Positions 8,688 through 16,921 of a DNA stretch of 60,041 nucleotides are shown piece after piece. The notes below the pieces were generated by a model, which had not been told where the DNA came from, searched no databases, and was given only the letters and a program-made list of their open reading frames with translations. Both the position numbers and the translations under genes were made by a program. How positions within the stretch are numbered: position 1 is the first letter of the stretch; each line of letters begins with the position of its first letter. Source of the stretch: Comamonadaceae bacterium (lineage in GTDB: Bacteria > Pseudomonadota > Gammaproteobacteria > Burkholderiales > Rhodocyclaceae); assembly GCA_029255645.1 (NCBI GenBank), contig JANLJE010000027.1:1-60041 (forward strand), read 5' to 3'.

Positions 8688-10103
8688 TCAGGCCCCGCTT
8701 TTCTTGCGGTTGGCGTGGGCGATCAGGGCGGCTACGGCACAGGAGGCGGTACGGGTTTCGGCGGTGTCGGCCCGGGAGGTGAGCACGATGGGTACCTTGG
8801 CACCCAGCACCACGCCGGCGGTCAGGGCGTTGGCCAGGTATTCCAGCTGCTTGGCGACCATGTTGCCGGATTCCAGGTCGGGCACCACCAGGATTTCGGC
8901 ATGGCCGGCGACCGAGGACTTGATGCCCTTGGTGATGGCAGCCTCGATGGACACCGCGTTGTCGAAGGCCAGGGGGCCGTCCAGGGTGCCGCCCTTGATC
9001 TGGCCGCGATCCGCCATCTTGCACAGGGCGGCGGCGTCCAGGGTGGATTGAATCTTGGGATTCACGGTTTCCACAGCGGAAAGAATCGCGACCTTGGGGT
9101 CGGGGATGCCGAGGATGTGGGCCAGGTCGATGGCGTTCTGGATGATGTCCACTTTCTCTTCGAGGGTGGGGGCGATGTTGATGGCAGCATCGGTGATCAG
9201 CAGGGGGCGGTGGTAGGTCGGTACGTCCATCAGGAACACGTGGCTGATGCGGCGGGCGGTGCGCAGGCCGTTGGCCCGGGACACTACTTCACCCATCAGT
9301 TCGTCGGTGTGCAGGCTGCCCTTCATCAAGGCTTCAGCGTCGCCGGTGCGTACCAGGGTCACGGCCAGGGCGGCGGATTCGTGGCTGTGCTTGGTATCGA
9401 CGATGCGGATGCCGGAGATGTCGATGTCGAATTCCTCGGCCACGGCGCGGATCTTGGATTCGGGACCGACGAGGATGGGCTCGATGATGCCTTCCTGGGC
9501 GGCCATCACGGGACCCTTGAGGGATTCCCGGTCGCAGGGATGGGCCACGGCCATGGGAATGGGCTCCAGGCCCTTGACCCGGGAGATCAGGCGGTTGAAG
9601 CGTTCTTCCTTGTTGTCGAAGGTCACGTCGGGCATGTGCATGGCCTGGCGTTCCACCTTCTGGGTGGGAGCCAGGACTTCAGCGCTGCCCTGGACGACAG
9701 GCAGGCCATCCTGGTTGAGGCAGAGGCAATCCAGGATGATGTGCTTGTTGTGCTCGAACTTCTGCTTGGCGGTAATGGTGATGGTGATGGTGTCACCCAC
9801 TCGCACCGGCCGGGCAAAATGCAGGGACTGGTCGATCAGGATGGTGCCTGGCCCGGGGAACTGGGTGCCGAGCACGGTGGAAATCAGGGAGCCGCTCCAC
9901 ATGCCGTGTGCCACCACTTCCCGGAAGATGCCGCTATGGGCAAATTCCGGGTCCACCACGGCCGGGTTGACGTCGCCGGTCATGATGGCAAACAGCTTGA
10001 TGTCGTCGGCGTGAAGGGTGCGGGTCAGCGAGGCATTGTCGCCGATCTGGATTTCGTCAAAGGTGCGGTTGACGATCATGCGTTGTTGTTGGTTGATATG
10101 CAT
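8688..10103 (-). CDS. MaoC-like domain fused to phosphate acetyl/butyryltransferase
   Basis: Two-domain protein of 471 residues. Residues about 12-135 form a MaoC/PhaJ-type hotdog domain (FAHSGIFREVVAHGMWSGSL region) expected to act on enoyl-CoA. Residues about 155-465 form a PTA/PTB phosphotransacylase (PIPMAVAHPCDRESLKGPV and the ALLITDAAINIAP-like stretch). Such fusions are known and annotated as bifunctional enoyl-CoA hydratase/phosphate acetyltransferase. Between fabI and ackA it suggests processing of short (R)-hydroxyacyl, crotonyl or acetyl-CoA units, plausibly from PHA turnover. Substrate preference is inference. Confidence 0.9.
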   Translation of the reverse strand: MHINQQQRMIVNRTFDEIQIGDNASLTRTLHADDIKLFAIMTGDVNPAVVDPEFAHSGIFREVVAHGMWSGSLISTVLGTQFPGPGTILIDQSLHFARPVRVGDTITITITAKQKFEHNKHIILDCLCLNQDGLPVVQGSAEVLAPTQKVERQAMHMPDVTFDNKEERFNRLISRVKGLEPIPMAVAHPCDRESLKGPVMAAQEGIIEPILVGPESKIRAVAEEFDIDISGIRIVDTKHSHESAALAVTLVRTGDAEALMKGSLHTDELMGEVVSRANGLRTARRISHVFLMDVPTYHRPLLITDAAINIAPTLEEKVDIIQNAIDLAHILGIPDPKVAILSAVETVNPKIQSTLDAAALCKMADRGQIKGGTLDGPLAFDNAVSIEAAITKGIKSSVAGHAEILVVPDLESGNMVAKQLEYLANALTAGVVLGAKVPIVLTSRADTAETRTASCAVAALIAHANRKKSGA

Positions 10104-10128
10104 GGAGAGTTTTTCCTGAAAAGATTGA

Positions 10129-10893
10129 TCAGCCGACGATGTGGTAGCCGCCGTCGATATGAATGGTGCTGCCGGTCAGGCTCTTGGCCACGTCGCTGAC
10201 CAGATAGGCAGCAAGGGCGCCGATGTCTTCGATGGAGACCAGCGTGTGCAGGGGCGCCCGTTCGACGGCATTTTCCATCAGTTTATCGAATTCCTTGATG
10301 CCGGAAGCGGCACGGGTGGCCAGGGGGCCCGGGGAAATGGCGTGCACCCGGATGCCCTTGGGACCCAGTTCGGCGGCCAGGTAGCGGGACACGGACTGGA
10401 GGGCTGCCTTGACCGGGCCCATGATGCCGTAGTTTTCAATCACTTCATCGGCACCCATGTAGCTCATGGTGAGCAGGCAGCCGCCGTCCGCCATCAGGGG
10501 CTCGGCCAGCTTGGCCATGCGCACGAAGGAATGACAGGAAATGTCCATGGCGCGCAGGAAGCCTTCCCGGCTGGAGTCGGTCACACGGCCATGCAGGTCA
10601 TTCATGGGTGCGAAGGCGATGGAGTGCACCAGGAAATCCAGCTTGCCCCACTTTTCCTCGATCTGTTTGAACAGGGCTTCAAGTTGCTCGGGGTGTTCCA
10701 CGTCCAGGGGGGCGATGATGTCGGCGCCCAGGATTTCGGCCAGAGGTCGCACATAGGTTTCGGACTTGGCATTGATATAAGTGATGGCCAGATCGGCGCC
10801 ACAGAGGTCAAACGCCTTGGCGCAGCCATAGGCAATGCTGTGGTTGTTGGCGACACCGACGATCAGGCCCTTTTTGCCGTGCAGATTGAACAT
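10129..10893 (-). CDS. fabI: Enoyl-[acyl-carrier-protein] reductase (NADH)
   Basis: Reduces trans-2-enoyl-ACP in the last step of each fatty acid elongation round. It is 254 residues with the atypical SDR layout of FabI: N-terminal GVANNHSIAYG cofactor site, Y145, and the catalytic pair Y155 and K162 (ENYGIMGPVKA), then SPGPLATRAASGI near the substrate loop. It is first in a three-gene minus-strand group with maoC-pta and ackA. A long dyad lies 44-64 bases upstream of the start and may be an operator. A second fabI elsewhere in the genome is possible, so this copy may be specialised. Confidence 0.93.
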   Translation of the reverse strand: MFNLHGKKGLIVGVANNHSIAYGCAKAFDLCGADLAITYINAKSETYVRPLAEILGADIIAPLDVEHPEQLEALFKQIEEKWGKLDFLVHSIAFAPMNDLHGRVTDSSREGFLRAMDISCHSFVRMAKLAEPLMADGGCLLTMSYMGADEVIENYGIMGPVKAALQSVSRYLAAELGPKGIRVHAISPGPLATRAASGIKEFDKLMENAVERAPLHTLVSIEDIGALAAYLVSDVAKSLTGSTIHIDGGYHIVG

Positions 10894-10936
10894 GCTGGAG
10901 ATGCTCCCTTTTTGGTTGAGTCAGCGACAGTATAGG

Positions 10937-10957
10937 TTTTATTGCGCCGCAACAAAA
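10937..10957. promoter_or_regulatory. Dyad upstream of fabI, possible PhaR-type operator
   Basis: Arms TTTTATTGC (10937-10945) and GCAACAAAA (10949-10957) are complementary at eight of nine positions around a three-base centre. Read on the minus strand it contains TGCGGCGCAA, close to TGCAGCACGA upstream of phaC and TGCGGCACGA upstream of the phasin. Assignment to PhaR is inference. Confidence 0.45.
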
Positions 10958-11121
10958 TGTTCTTTGGTGTGTGCTCTCCCGTACTGCGTTTGCTAGCTTA
11001 TCGGAGTTTTTGCGTATGCATATGAAGGAATTGTTAATGGCAGAGTTTTGATTCGAGTCATAAAAATGTGATGGAAGCCGGCTATGCTTGCCCGGTCAAA
11101 CCCGGGACGAGGGAAGGAGAT

Positions 11122-12996
11122 ATGGTGAATTCAGGTGGACTGCAAAGCATCCTGCGTAAATACGAGGGTAATCCCCACAATCTGTTGCAGATCTTGCGTG
11201 AGGTGCAAGAAGAGGAGGGCTGGATCAGCCCGGATAGGGTGGCGGCCCTGGAAACCGCCCTGGCCGTACCCCGCTCCAAGATCATCGGGGCTGCCAGTTT
11301 CTACGCCTTCTTGCATCTGCAGCCCGTGGGGCGCTACCGCATCCTCTTTTCCGACAACATCACCGACCGCATGCTGGGTAACCAGGCCCTCATGGAGCAG
11401 CTCTGCCAGCTACTCTGGGTCGAGCCGGGCAAGGTGTCGGAAGACGGTCTGGTGAGCATCACCACCACCTCCTGCACCGGCATGTGCGACCAGGGGCCGG
11501 CCCTGCTGGTCAATGGCCGGGCCATTACCCGGGTGGATGAGGCCCGTATCGTCGAAATCGCCGAACTGGTGCGCAATCAGGCGCCTTTGAGCGAGTGGCC
11601 CGAGGAATATTTCCGGGTGGAGGACAACATCCGGCGTCGGGATATTCTGCTCGACAGCCATTTCGAGCCTGGCTCCAGCCTGCGAGCCCTGCACGCCCGG
11701 GTGGAAACCGAGGGCATGCAGGCGTCCAATACCCGCTCCTGGCGCGAAGGTCTGCCGCGCGGGCTGGTGGGGCCGGCTACCATGCTCGATGAGATCAAGC
11801 GTGCCAACCTGCGCGGCCGTGGCGGCGCAGGGTTTACCACGGGTTTGAAGTGGGAGGCCTGCCGGAACGCGCCCCTGGCCGAGGGTCAGGATCGTATCGT
11901 CGTCTGCAATGCAGATGAAGGCGAACCCGGCACCTTCAAGGACCGGGTGCTGCTGACTTCCTACGCCGACATGGTGTTCGAGGGCATGACCCTGGCGGCC
12001 TACGCCGTAGGTGCCCGTCGGGGTTTCCTCTACCTGCGCGGCGAGTATCGTTACCTGCTCGAACACCTGGAGGGGGTGCTGGCCCGGCGTCGGCGCGACA
12101 ATCTGCTCGGTCACAGCATCATCGGCATTCCCGGGGCGGATTTCGACATCAAGATTCACGTCGGTTTCGGTGCCTATGTCTGCGGCGAGGAGTCGGCCCT
12201 GATCGAGTCCCTGGAGGGCAAGCGCGGCACCCCACGCAACCGGCCACCCTTCCCGGTCACCCATGGCTATCTGGATCAGCCCACCATCGTCAATAACGTG
12301 GAAACCTTCGCCGCCGCGGCCCTGATCGCCCTGAACGGGGGAGAGTGGTACAAGAATATCGGCACCGCCCAGTCGGCCGGCAGCAAGATCTTGTCGGTGT
12401 CCGGCGACTGCGAACGCCCCGGGATCTATGAATTCCCCTTCGGCGTCCGGGTGGTCGAGGTGCTGGAAGCCTGTGGCGCCAGGAATACCCAGGCCGTGCA
12501 GGTGAGCGGGCCTTCCGGCTTTACCATCGCCGCGCACGAGTTTGAGCGCAGGATCTGCTTCGAGGACATTCCCACCGCGGGGGCCTTCATGGTGTTCGAC
12601 CAGACTCGGGACATGTTTGAAGTGGCACGTAACTTCGTGCATTTCTTTGCCCACGAAAGCTGCGGCTTCTGCACCCCCTGCCGGGTCGGGACCTCGCTTC
12701 TCAAGAATCTGATGGACAAGCTTCATAACGGCCACGGTTCTCCCTATGATTTCGAGGAGATCGAGAAGCTCAATCACATCCTGCAGGCCATGAGCCATTG
12801 CGGCCTGGGCCACTCCGCCTGCAACCCGGTGCTCGACACCATCGGGAAATTCCGCCCGGCCTACGATGCCCGTATGGCTCATCAGGATTTCACCCCCGCC
12901 TTCGATCTCGACCGGGCCCTGTCCCAGGCCCGCCAGATGACCCGTCGTGATGATGAACAGGCCCACTTCGCCGCTGAACATGGAGCTGCCCAATGA
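11122..12996 (+). CDS. hoxF: NAD-reducing hydrogenase diaphorase subunit HoxF
   Basis: NADH/FMN-binding subunit of a group 3d bidirectional hydrogenase, built as a NuoE-NuoF fusion of about 624 residues. The NuoF part shows GRGGAGFTTGLKW (FMN/NADH), NADEGEPGTFKDR, GAYVCGEESALI and the 4Fe-4S ligands CGFCTPC plus HSAC. The NuoE part keeps SCTGMCDQGP, but the first cysteine pair is replaced (FSDNITDRM), so its 2Fe-2S cluster is probably absent. ATG 11122 is chosen over an in-frame ATG 54 bases upstream because AAGGAG (11114-11119) lies just before it; GTG at 11125 has better spacing and is also possible. The stop overlaps hoxU. Confidence 0.93.
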   Translation: MVNSGGLQSILRKYEGNPHNLLQILREVQEEEGWISPDRVAALETALAVPRSKIIGAASFYAFLHLQPVGRYRILFSDNITDRMLGNQALMEQLCQLLWVEPGKVSEDGLVSITTTSCTGMCDQGPALLVNGRAITRVDEARIVEIAELVRNQAPLSEWPEEYFRVEDNIRRRDILLDSHFEPGSSLRALHARVETEGMQASNTRSWREGLPRGLVGPATMLDEIKRANLRGRGGAGFTTGLKWEACRNAPLAEGQDRIVVCNADEGEPGTFKDRVLLTSYADMVFEGMTLAAYAVGARRGFLYLRGEYRYLLEHLEGVLARRRRDNLLGHSIIGIPGADFDIKIHVGFGAYVCGEESALIESLEGKRGTPRNRPPFPVTHGYLDQPTIVNNVETFAAAALIALNGGEWYKNIGTAQSAGSKILSVSGDCERPGIYEFPFGVRVVEVLEACGARNTQAVQVSGPSGFTIAAHEFERRICFEDIPTAGAFMVFDQTRDMFEVARNFVHFFAHESCGFCTPCRVGTSLLKNLMDKLHNGHGSPYDFEEIEKLNHILQAMSHCGLGHSACNPVLDTIGKFRPAYDARMAHQDFTPAFDLDRALSQARQMTRRDDEQAHFAAEHGAAQ

Positions 12997-13712
12997 GTGA
13001 AACCTTTGTCCTGGATGGCCAGGAAATCCCCTTTGCCCCCGGTCAGACCATCATTCAGGCCGCTTCGGCCGCCGGCGTCTATATCCCCCGGCTCTGCTAT
13101 CACCCGGAGTTCAAGCCGCATGGCTCCTGCAAGCTGTGTACCGTCAAGGTCAATGGCCGGCACACGGCCTCCTGCACCTTCAAGGCCGCACCGGGTTTGC
13201 AGGTGGAGAGCAATACCGAGGATTTGAACGCCGAACGGCGCACCCTGGTGCAGATGCTGTTCGTCGAGGGCAATCATTTCTGTCCGTCCTGTGAGAAGAG
13301 TGGCGATTGCCAGCTGCAGGCCACGGCTTATGAGCTCGGCATGATGTCGCCGCATTTCGATCACTTCTTCCCGGATCGGCCGGTGGATGCCTCGCACCCG
13401 GAATTGCTGCTCGATTTCAACCGCTGCATCCTCTGTTCCCTTTGCGTGCGGGCCAGCCGCGATGTGGACAAGAAGAACGTGTTTGCCCTGGCGGGTCGGG
13501 GTATCGACTCCCATCTGATCGTCAATGCCGCCTCGGGCCGGCTCGCCGATACCAACGTGGCGCTCGAAGACAAGGCGGTGCAGGTTTGTCCGGTGGGGGT
13601 GATCCTGAAGAAACGCCAGGGTTTCAAAGTGCCGATTGGCCAGCGCACCTATGATGAGGTGCCCATTTCCGGTCACGTGCCGGCCCCTGCCGCCCTGACC
13701 GAGGAGATCTGA
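12993..13712 (+). CDS. hoxU: NAD-reducing hydrogenase diaphorase subunit HoxU
   Basis: Iron-sulfur electron-transfer subunit bridging HoxF and the hydrogenase dimer, homologous to the N-terminus of NuoG. It has 239 residues. Cysteine groups run in the expected order: RLCYH...GSCKLC...ASC (2Fe-2S), FCPSCEKSGDC (4Fe-4S with a His/Cys mix) and CILCSLC with a later VQVCPVG (4Fe-4S). The start overlaps the hoxF stop as ATGA, indicating translational coupling, and hoxY follows one base after the stop. Confidence 0.95.
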   Translation: MSETFVLDGQEIPFAPGQTIIQAASAAGVYIPRLCYHPEFKPHGSCKLCTVKVNGRHTASCTFKAAPGLQVESNTEDLNAERRTLVQMLFVEGNHFCPSCEKSGDCQLQATAYELGMMSPHFDHFFPDRPVDASHPELLLDFNRCILCSLCVRASRDVDKKNVFALAGRGIDSHLIVNAASGRLADTNVALEDKAVQVCPVGVILKKRQGFKVPIGQRTYDEVPISGHVPAPAALTEEI

Positions 13713-13713
13713 G

Positions 13714-14265
13714 ATGGAAGTCACCGAAAAGAAAAAGCTCAAGGTCGCCACCACGTCGCTGGCGGGCTGCTTCGGCTGCCACATGTCTTTCCTGGACATC
13801 GATGAGCGCCTCTTTGATCTGCTTGAACGGGTGGAATTCGACCGTTCGCCGATCACGGACATCAAGGAAGTCGGGGTGTGCGACATCGGCCTCATCGAAG
13901 GCGGGCTGTGCAATGCCGAGAACGTGCATGTGCTGCGCGAATTCCGCAAGCAGTGCAAGGTGCTGATTGCGCTCGGGGCCTGCGCGGTGAACGGCGGCCT
14001 GCCGGCGCAGCGCAACCATCTGCCGCTCACCGACATTCTTTCCGAGGTTTACCTGTCCAGCCCGGGCCTGGGTAACGGCCTGATTCCCAGTGATCCGGAA
14101 CTGCCCCTGCCTTTGAACCAGGTGCATCCCATCCATGAGGTGGTGAAGGTGGATGTGTTCATTCCCGGTTGTCCGCCCTCCGGCGACGCGATCTGGAAGG
14201 TGTTGACCGATTTGCTGTCCGGCAAGGCCCCCAGCCTGGGCCACGGACTGATTCACTACGACTGA
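13714..14265 (+). CDS. hoxY: NAD-reducing hydrogenase small subunit HoxY
   Basis: Small subunit carrying the proximal 4Fe-4S cluster next to the NiFe site. It is 183 residues, the short soluble form without signal peptide or C-terminal membrane anchor, so the enzyme is cytoplasmic. Ligand regions are LAGCFGCHM near the N-terminus, EGGLCN, LGACAVNGG and PGCPPSGDAIW. It is sandwiched between hoxU and hoxH. Confidence 0.95.
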   Translation: MEVTEKKKLKVATTSLAGCFGCHMSFLDIDERLFDLLERVEFDRSPITDIKEVGVCDIGLIEGGLCNAENVHVLREFRKQCKVLIALGACAVNGGLPAQRNHLPLTDILSEVYLSSPGLGNGLIPSDPELPLPLNQVHPIHEVVKVDVFIPGCPPSGDAIWKVLTDLLSGKAPSLGHGLIHYD

Positions 14266-14275
14266 GAGGGCGACC

Positions 14276-15772
14276 ATGAGCTTTGATCTCGAAACCGCCG
14301 AGCATCCCGAAAAATTGCGCCGTGTCGCCATCGACCCCGTCTCCCGGGTCGAAGGCCACGGCAAGGTAACCCTTCTCCTGGACGACCAGAACAAGGTGCA
14401 TCAGGTGCGCCTGCACATCGTCGAGTTCAGGGGCTTCGAACGCTTCATCCAGGGGCGCCCGTACTGGGAAGTGCCGGTGATGGTGCAGCGCCTGTGCGGC
14501 ATCTGTCCCGTCTCCCACCATCTGGCCGCCGCCAAGGCCCTGGACCGGGTGCTGGGCATCAAAAAGCTGACGCCCACGGCGGAGAAGATCCGCCGCCTGA
14601 TGCACTACGGTCAGATGTTGCAATCCCACGCCCTGCATTTCTTCCACCTGTCCTCGCCGGACCTGCTCTTTGGCTTCGATTCCGACGTGGCCCGGCGCAA
14701 CATCGTCGGGGTCGCCGGGAAATACCCGGAAATCGCGAAGAAGGGCGTCCTGCTGCGCAAGTTTGGCCAGGAAGTGATCCGCCACACGGCCGGCAAGCGC
14801 GTGCATGGCACCGGCGCCATCCCCGGCGGGGTGAACAAATCCCTGAGCCGCGCCGAGCGGGATGAACTCTTGCAGGACATCTACCAGATCGTCGCCTGGA
14901 GCCGCGAGGCCGTGCATCTGGCCATGGAACTGCACACCAGCAATCCGGCCCTCTACAACAGCTTCGGCATCTTTCGTTCCAGCATGATGTCCATCGTTGG
15001 CAACAACGGCGACCTGGACTTCTACCATGGCAGCCTGCGGGCCCGGGACGACAACGGCGGCATCCTCTTTGATGGGGTGGATTACCAAGGCTACAACGAC
15101 ATCCTCGAAGAGGAAGTGAAGCCCTGGAGCTACATGAAGTTCCCCTACATCAAGTCCCTGGGCAAGGAGCGGGGCTGGTACAAGGTCGGGCCCCTGGCCC
15201 GGGTGCAGAACTGCAACCAGATTCCCACCCCCCTGGCCGAGGCCGAGCGGCGGGAGTTCGTCGATTATGCCGGTGGCACCCCCATGCATGCTCCCCTGGC
15301 GTACCACTGGACCCGCATGATCGAGCTGCTGCATGCGGCCGAGGTCATCAAGGACCTGCTCCACGACGACGACATCCTGGGTGCCGAGCTGATGACCGAA
15401 GGGGTGCGCCAGCAAGAAGGGGTCGGCGTGATCGAAGCGCCCCGCGGCACCCTGTTCCATCACTACCAGGTAGACGAGAACGATCTCATCACCATGTGCA
15501 ATCTGATTGTCTCCACCACCCACAACAACCAGGCCATGAACGAAGCGGTGCGGCATGTGGCGCGTCGCTACCTGCACGGCAAGGAAATCACCGAGGGCCT
15601 GCTCAACCACATCGAGGTGGCCATCCGCGCCTTCGACCCCTGTCTTTCCTGCGCCACCCATGCCCTGGGCAAGATGCCCCTGGAGGTGGAACTGGTCGAT
15701 GTCGAAGGACGGCCATTGGACCGCCTGGCCAAGAACGGCGACGGCAGTTTCTGCGCCAGCCTGGCGGACTGA
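14276..15772 (+). CDS. hoxH: NAD-reducing hydrogenase large subunit HoxH (NiFe)
   Basis: Catalytic NiFe subunit, 498 residues. The N-terminal L1 motif RLCGICPVSHH supplies C74 and C77 and the C-terminal L2 motif DPCLSCATH supplies C456 and C459. H462 is followed by a 36-residue tail, the expected precursor extension cut off by the endopeptidase during maturation; the hoxW protease gene lies immediately downstream. No hyp maturation genes are in the window, so nickel and Fe(CN)2CO insertion depends on genes elsewhere. Confidence 0.96.
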   Translation: MSFDLETAEHPEKLRRVAIDPVSRVEGHGKVTLLLDDQNKVHQVRLHIVEFRGFERFIQGRPYWEVPVMVQRLCGICPVSHHLAAAKALDRVLGIKKLTPTAEKIRRLMHYGQMLQSHALHFFHLSSPDLLFGFDSDVARRNIVGVAGKYPEIAKKGVLLRKFGQEVIRHTAGKRVHGTGAIPGGVNKSLSRAERDELLQDIYQIVAWSREAVHLAMELHTSNPALYNSFGIFRSSMMSIVGNNGDLDFYHGSLRARDDNGGILFDGVDYQGYNDILEEEVKPWSYMKFPYIKSLGKERGWYKVGPLARVQNCNQIPTPLAEAERREFVDYAGGTPMHAPLAYHWTRMIELLHAAEVIKDLLHDDDILGAELMTEGVRQQEGVGVIEAPRGTLFHHYQVDENDLITMCNLIVSTTHNNQAMNEAVRHVARRYLHGKEITEGLLNHIEVAIRAFDPCLSCATHALGKMPLEVELVDVEGRPLDRLAKNGDGSFCASLAD

Positions 15773-15782
15773 GCCTTACCGC

Positions 15783-16271
15783 ATGCCGCCCGACGTGGTC
15801 ATCTTCGCCATCGGCAATCCCAGCCGGGGGGACGATGCCATCGGCCCGCTGCTCATGGAACGCTTGCGGGACTGGCTCCCTGGCCAGGCCGGCGGCGCCC
15901 GTTTCGAACTGGTGGAGGATTTCCAGCTCCAGGTGGAACACGCCCTGGACCTGGAAGGCAAGTCGCTCGCCCTGTTCATCGACGCCGGCAGCGGCACCCC
16001 GGTGCCGTTTCACTTCGGCCCGCTCCAGCCAGCGGCGGATTTCACCCATACTTCCCATGCCTTGGGGCCGGCAACCGTGCTGCATGTGTATCAGAAGCTC
16101 CAAGGGCGCGAATCGCCACCGTCCTTCGTGCTTTGTGTGCGGGGTGAAGCCTTCGACCTGGGGGCGCCTTTGAGCGAGGTGGCTCAGGCGCATCTGGAAC
16201 AGGCATGGGTGCTGGTGCGACGCTTGTGCGCCAAGCCTGGAGTGGCCGATTGGCATGGTCTGGCCCGGTGA
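15783..16271 (+). CDS. hoxW: Hydrogenase maturation endopeptidase HoxW
   Basis: Nickel-dependent protease of the HybD/HoxW family that removes the HoxH C-terminal tail. The 162-residue product begins MPPDVVIFAIGNPSRGDDAIG, with the family N-terminal GNxxRGDD motif, a central VEDFQLQVEHALDL and IDAGSG. The start is set at 15783 because homologous proteases begin just before this motif; a longer open frame runs back into hoxH but has no support. It is ten bases from the hoxH stop and last in the operon. Confidence 0.9.
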   Translation: MPPDVVIFAIGNPSRGDDAIGPLLMERLRDWLPGQAGGARFELVEDFQLQVEHALDLEGKSLALFIDAGSGTPVPFHFGPLQPAADFTHTSHALGPATVLHVYQKLQGRESPPSFVLCVRGEAFDLGAPLSEVAQAHLEQAWVLVRRLCAKPGVADWHGLAR

Positions 16272-16322
16272 GGGCCAGGGCGGCAACAAGGCGGCAAGGG
16301 TGAGGCAGATGAAGGGGGGGCA

Positions 16323-16341
16323 GGGTGGCCTCGAACCACCC
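16323..16341. other. Hairpin between convergent hoxW and usp
   Basis: GGGTGG (16323-16328) pairs with CCACCC (16336-16341). It lies in the short gap between convergent genes but lacks a T-run on either strand, so it is only a weak terminator candidate. Confidence 0.3.
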
Positions 16342-16347
16342 CGGGGG

Positions 16348-16791
16348 TCAGCGATAAACCAGAACGGGAATTCTGGAGTGGGTCAGCACCTTGTTGGTCT
16401 CGCTACCCAGCAACAGGCCGCTGATGCCCCTGCGGCCATGCGAGGCCATGAAGATCAGGTCACAGCCGGCCTTTTCGGCGGCATTGATGATGGCTTCGTA
16501 GGGAATGTCGCTGGTGGTGCTCATGGTCTGGCAATCCACACCGGCTTCGTCGCATTGCTTCTTGACGAAATCGAGAACCTCCCTGGCCTGCTGGTCGGCC
16601 ATCTCGGCGAATTTTTCCGGAGTGGTGGGATCGATCAGGGCGCCTTCGCCGAAATAGGTGACGGGGTATTCGGGTTTGGCAAAAAAGGCGGTGATCCTGG
16701 CGCCCGTCTCCTTGGCAAAGGCCACGGCGCGGCGTACGGTGTCTTCGGACAACTGGGAGCCGTCGGTAGGAACCAGAATATGCTTGAACAT
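16348..16791 (-). CDS. Universal stress protein, UspA family
   Basis: Small ATP-binding stress protein of 147 residues. It begins MFKHILVPTDGS and carries the nucleotide motif GRRGISGLLLGSETNKVL near the C-terminus (G-x2-G-x9-G-S/T), so ATP binding is likely. The start at 16791 is preferred over 16803 because GAGG lies six bases upstream only of the former. It is divergent from phaC, with a dyad between the two genes. Role is inferred from family: survival under starvation or low oxygen. Confidence 0.88.
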   Translation of the reverse strand: MFKHILVPTDGSQLSEDTVRRAVAFAKETGARITAFFAKPEYPVTYFGEGALIDPTTPEKFAEMADQQAREVLDFVKKQCDEAGVDCQTMSTTSDIPYEAIINAAEKAGCDLIFMASHGRRGISGLLLGSETNKVLTHSRIPVLVYR

Positions 16792-16810
16792 GTTGGGCCT
16801 CATGAGTGTT

Positions 16811-16827
16811 TGTTGTGCAGCACGACA
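16811..16827. promoter_or_regulatory. Dyad between usp and phaC, possible PhaR-type operator
   Basis: TGTTGTGC (16811-16818) and GCACGACA (16820-16827) match at seven of eight pairs around a central A. The core TGCAGCACGA (16816-16825) recurs with one change (TGCGGCACGA) upstream of the phasin gene. It lies 95 bases before phaC and 20 before usp, so it could regulate both. Confidence 0.45.
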
Positions 16828-16921
16828 GGGTTCATCCTACCTCAGCCGGCTGGAAAATCAAGCCGGAACGATCGTGGATTGCCTGTGGTATAAAAGTGAT
16901 CCAACCTTGGGAGAAATTCCT

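Noticed and set aside
7428-10199. 923-codon plus-strand open frame opposite ackA and maoC-pta
   Set aside because: Antisense of two strongly conserved enzymes; Gly/His/Gln-rich with no recognisable fold.
11036-11052. TGGCAG...TTGAT sequence upstream of hoxF as a sigma-54 promoter
   Set aside because: The conserved GG and GC dinucleotides are one base out of register, so the match is not good enough to call.
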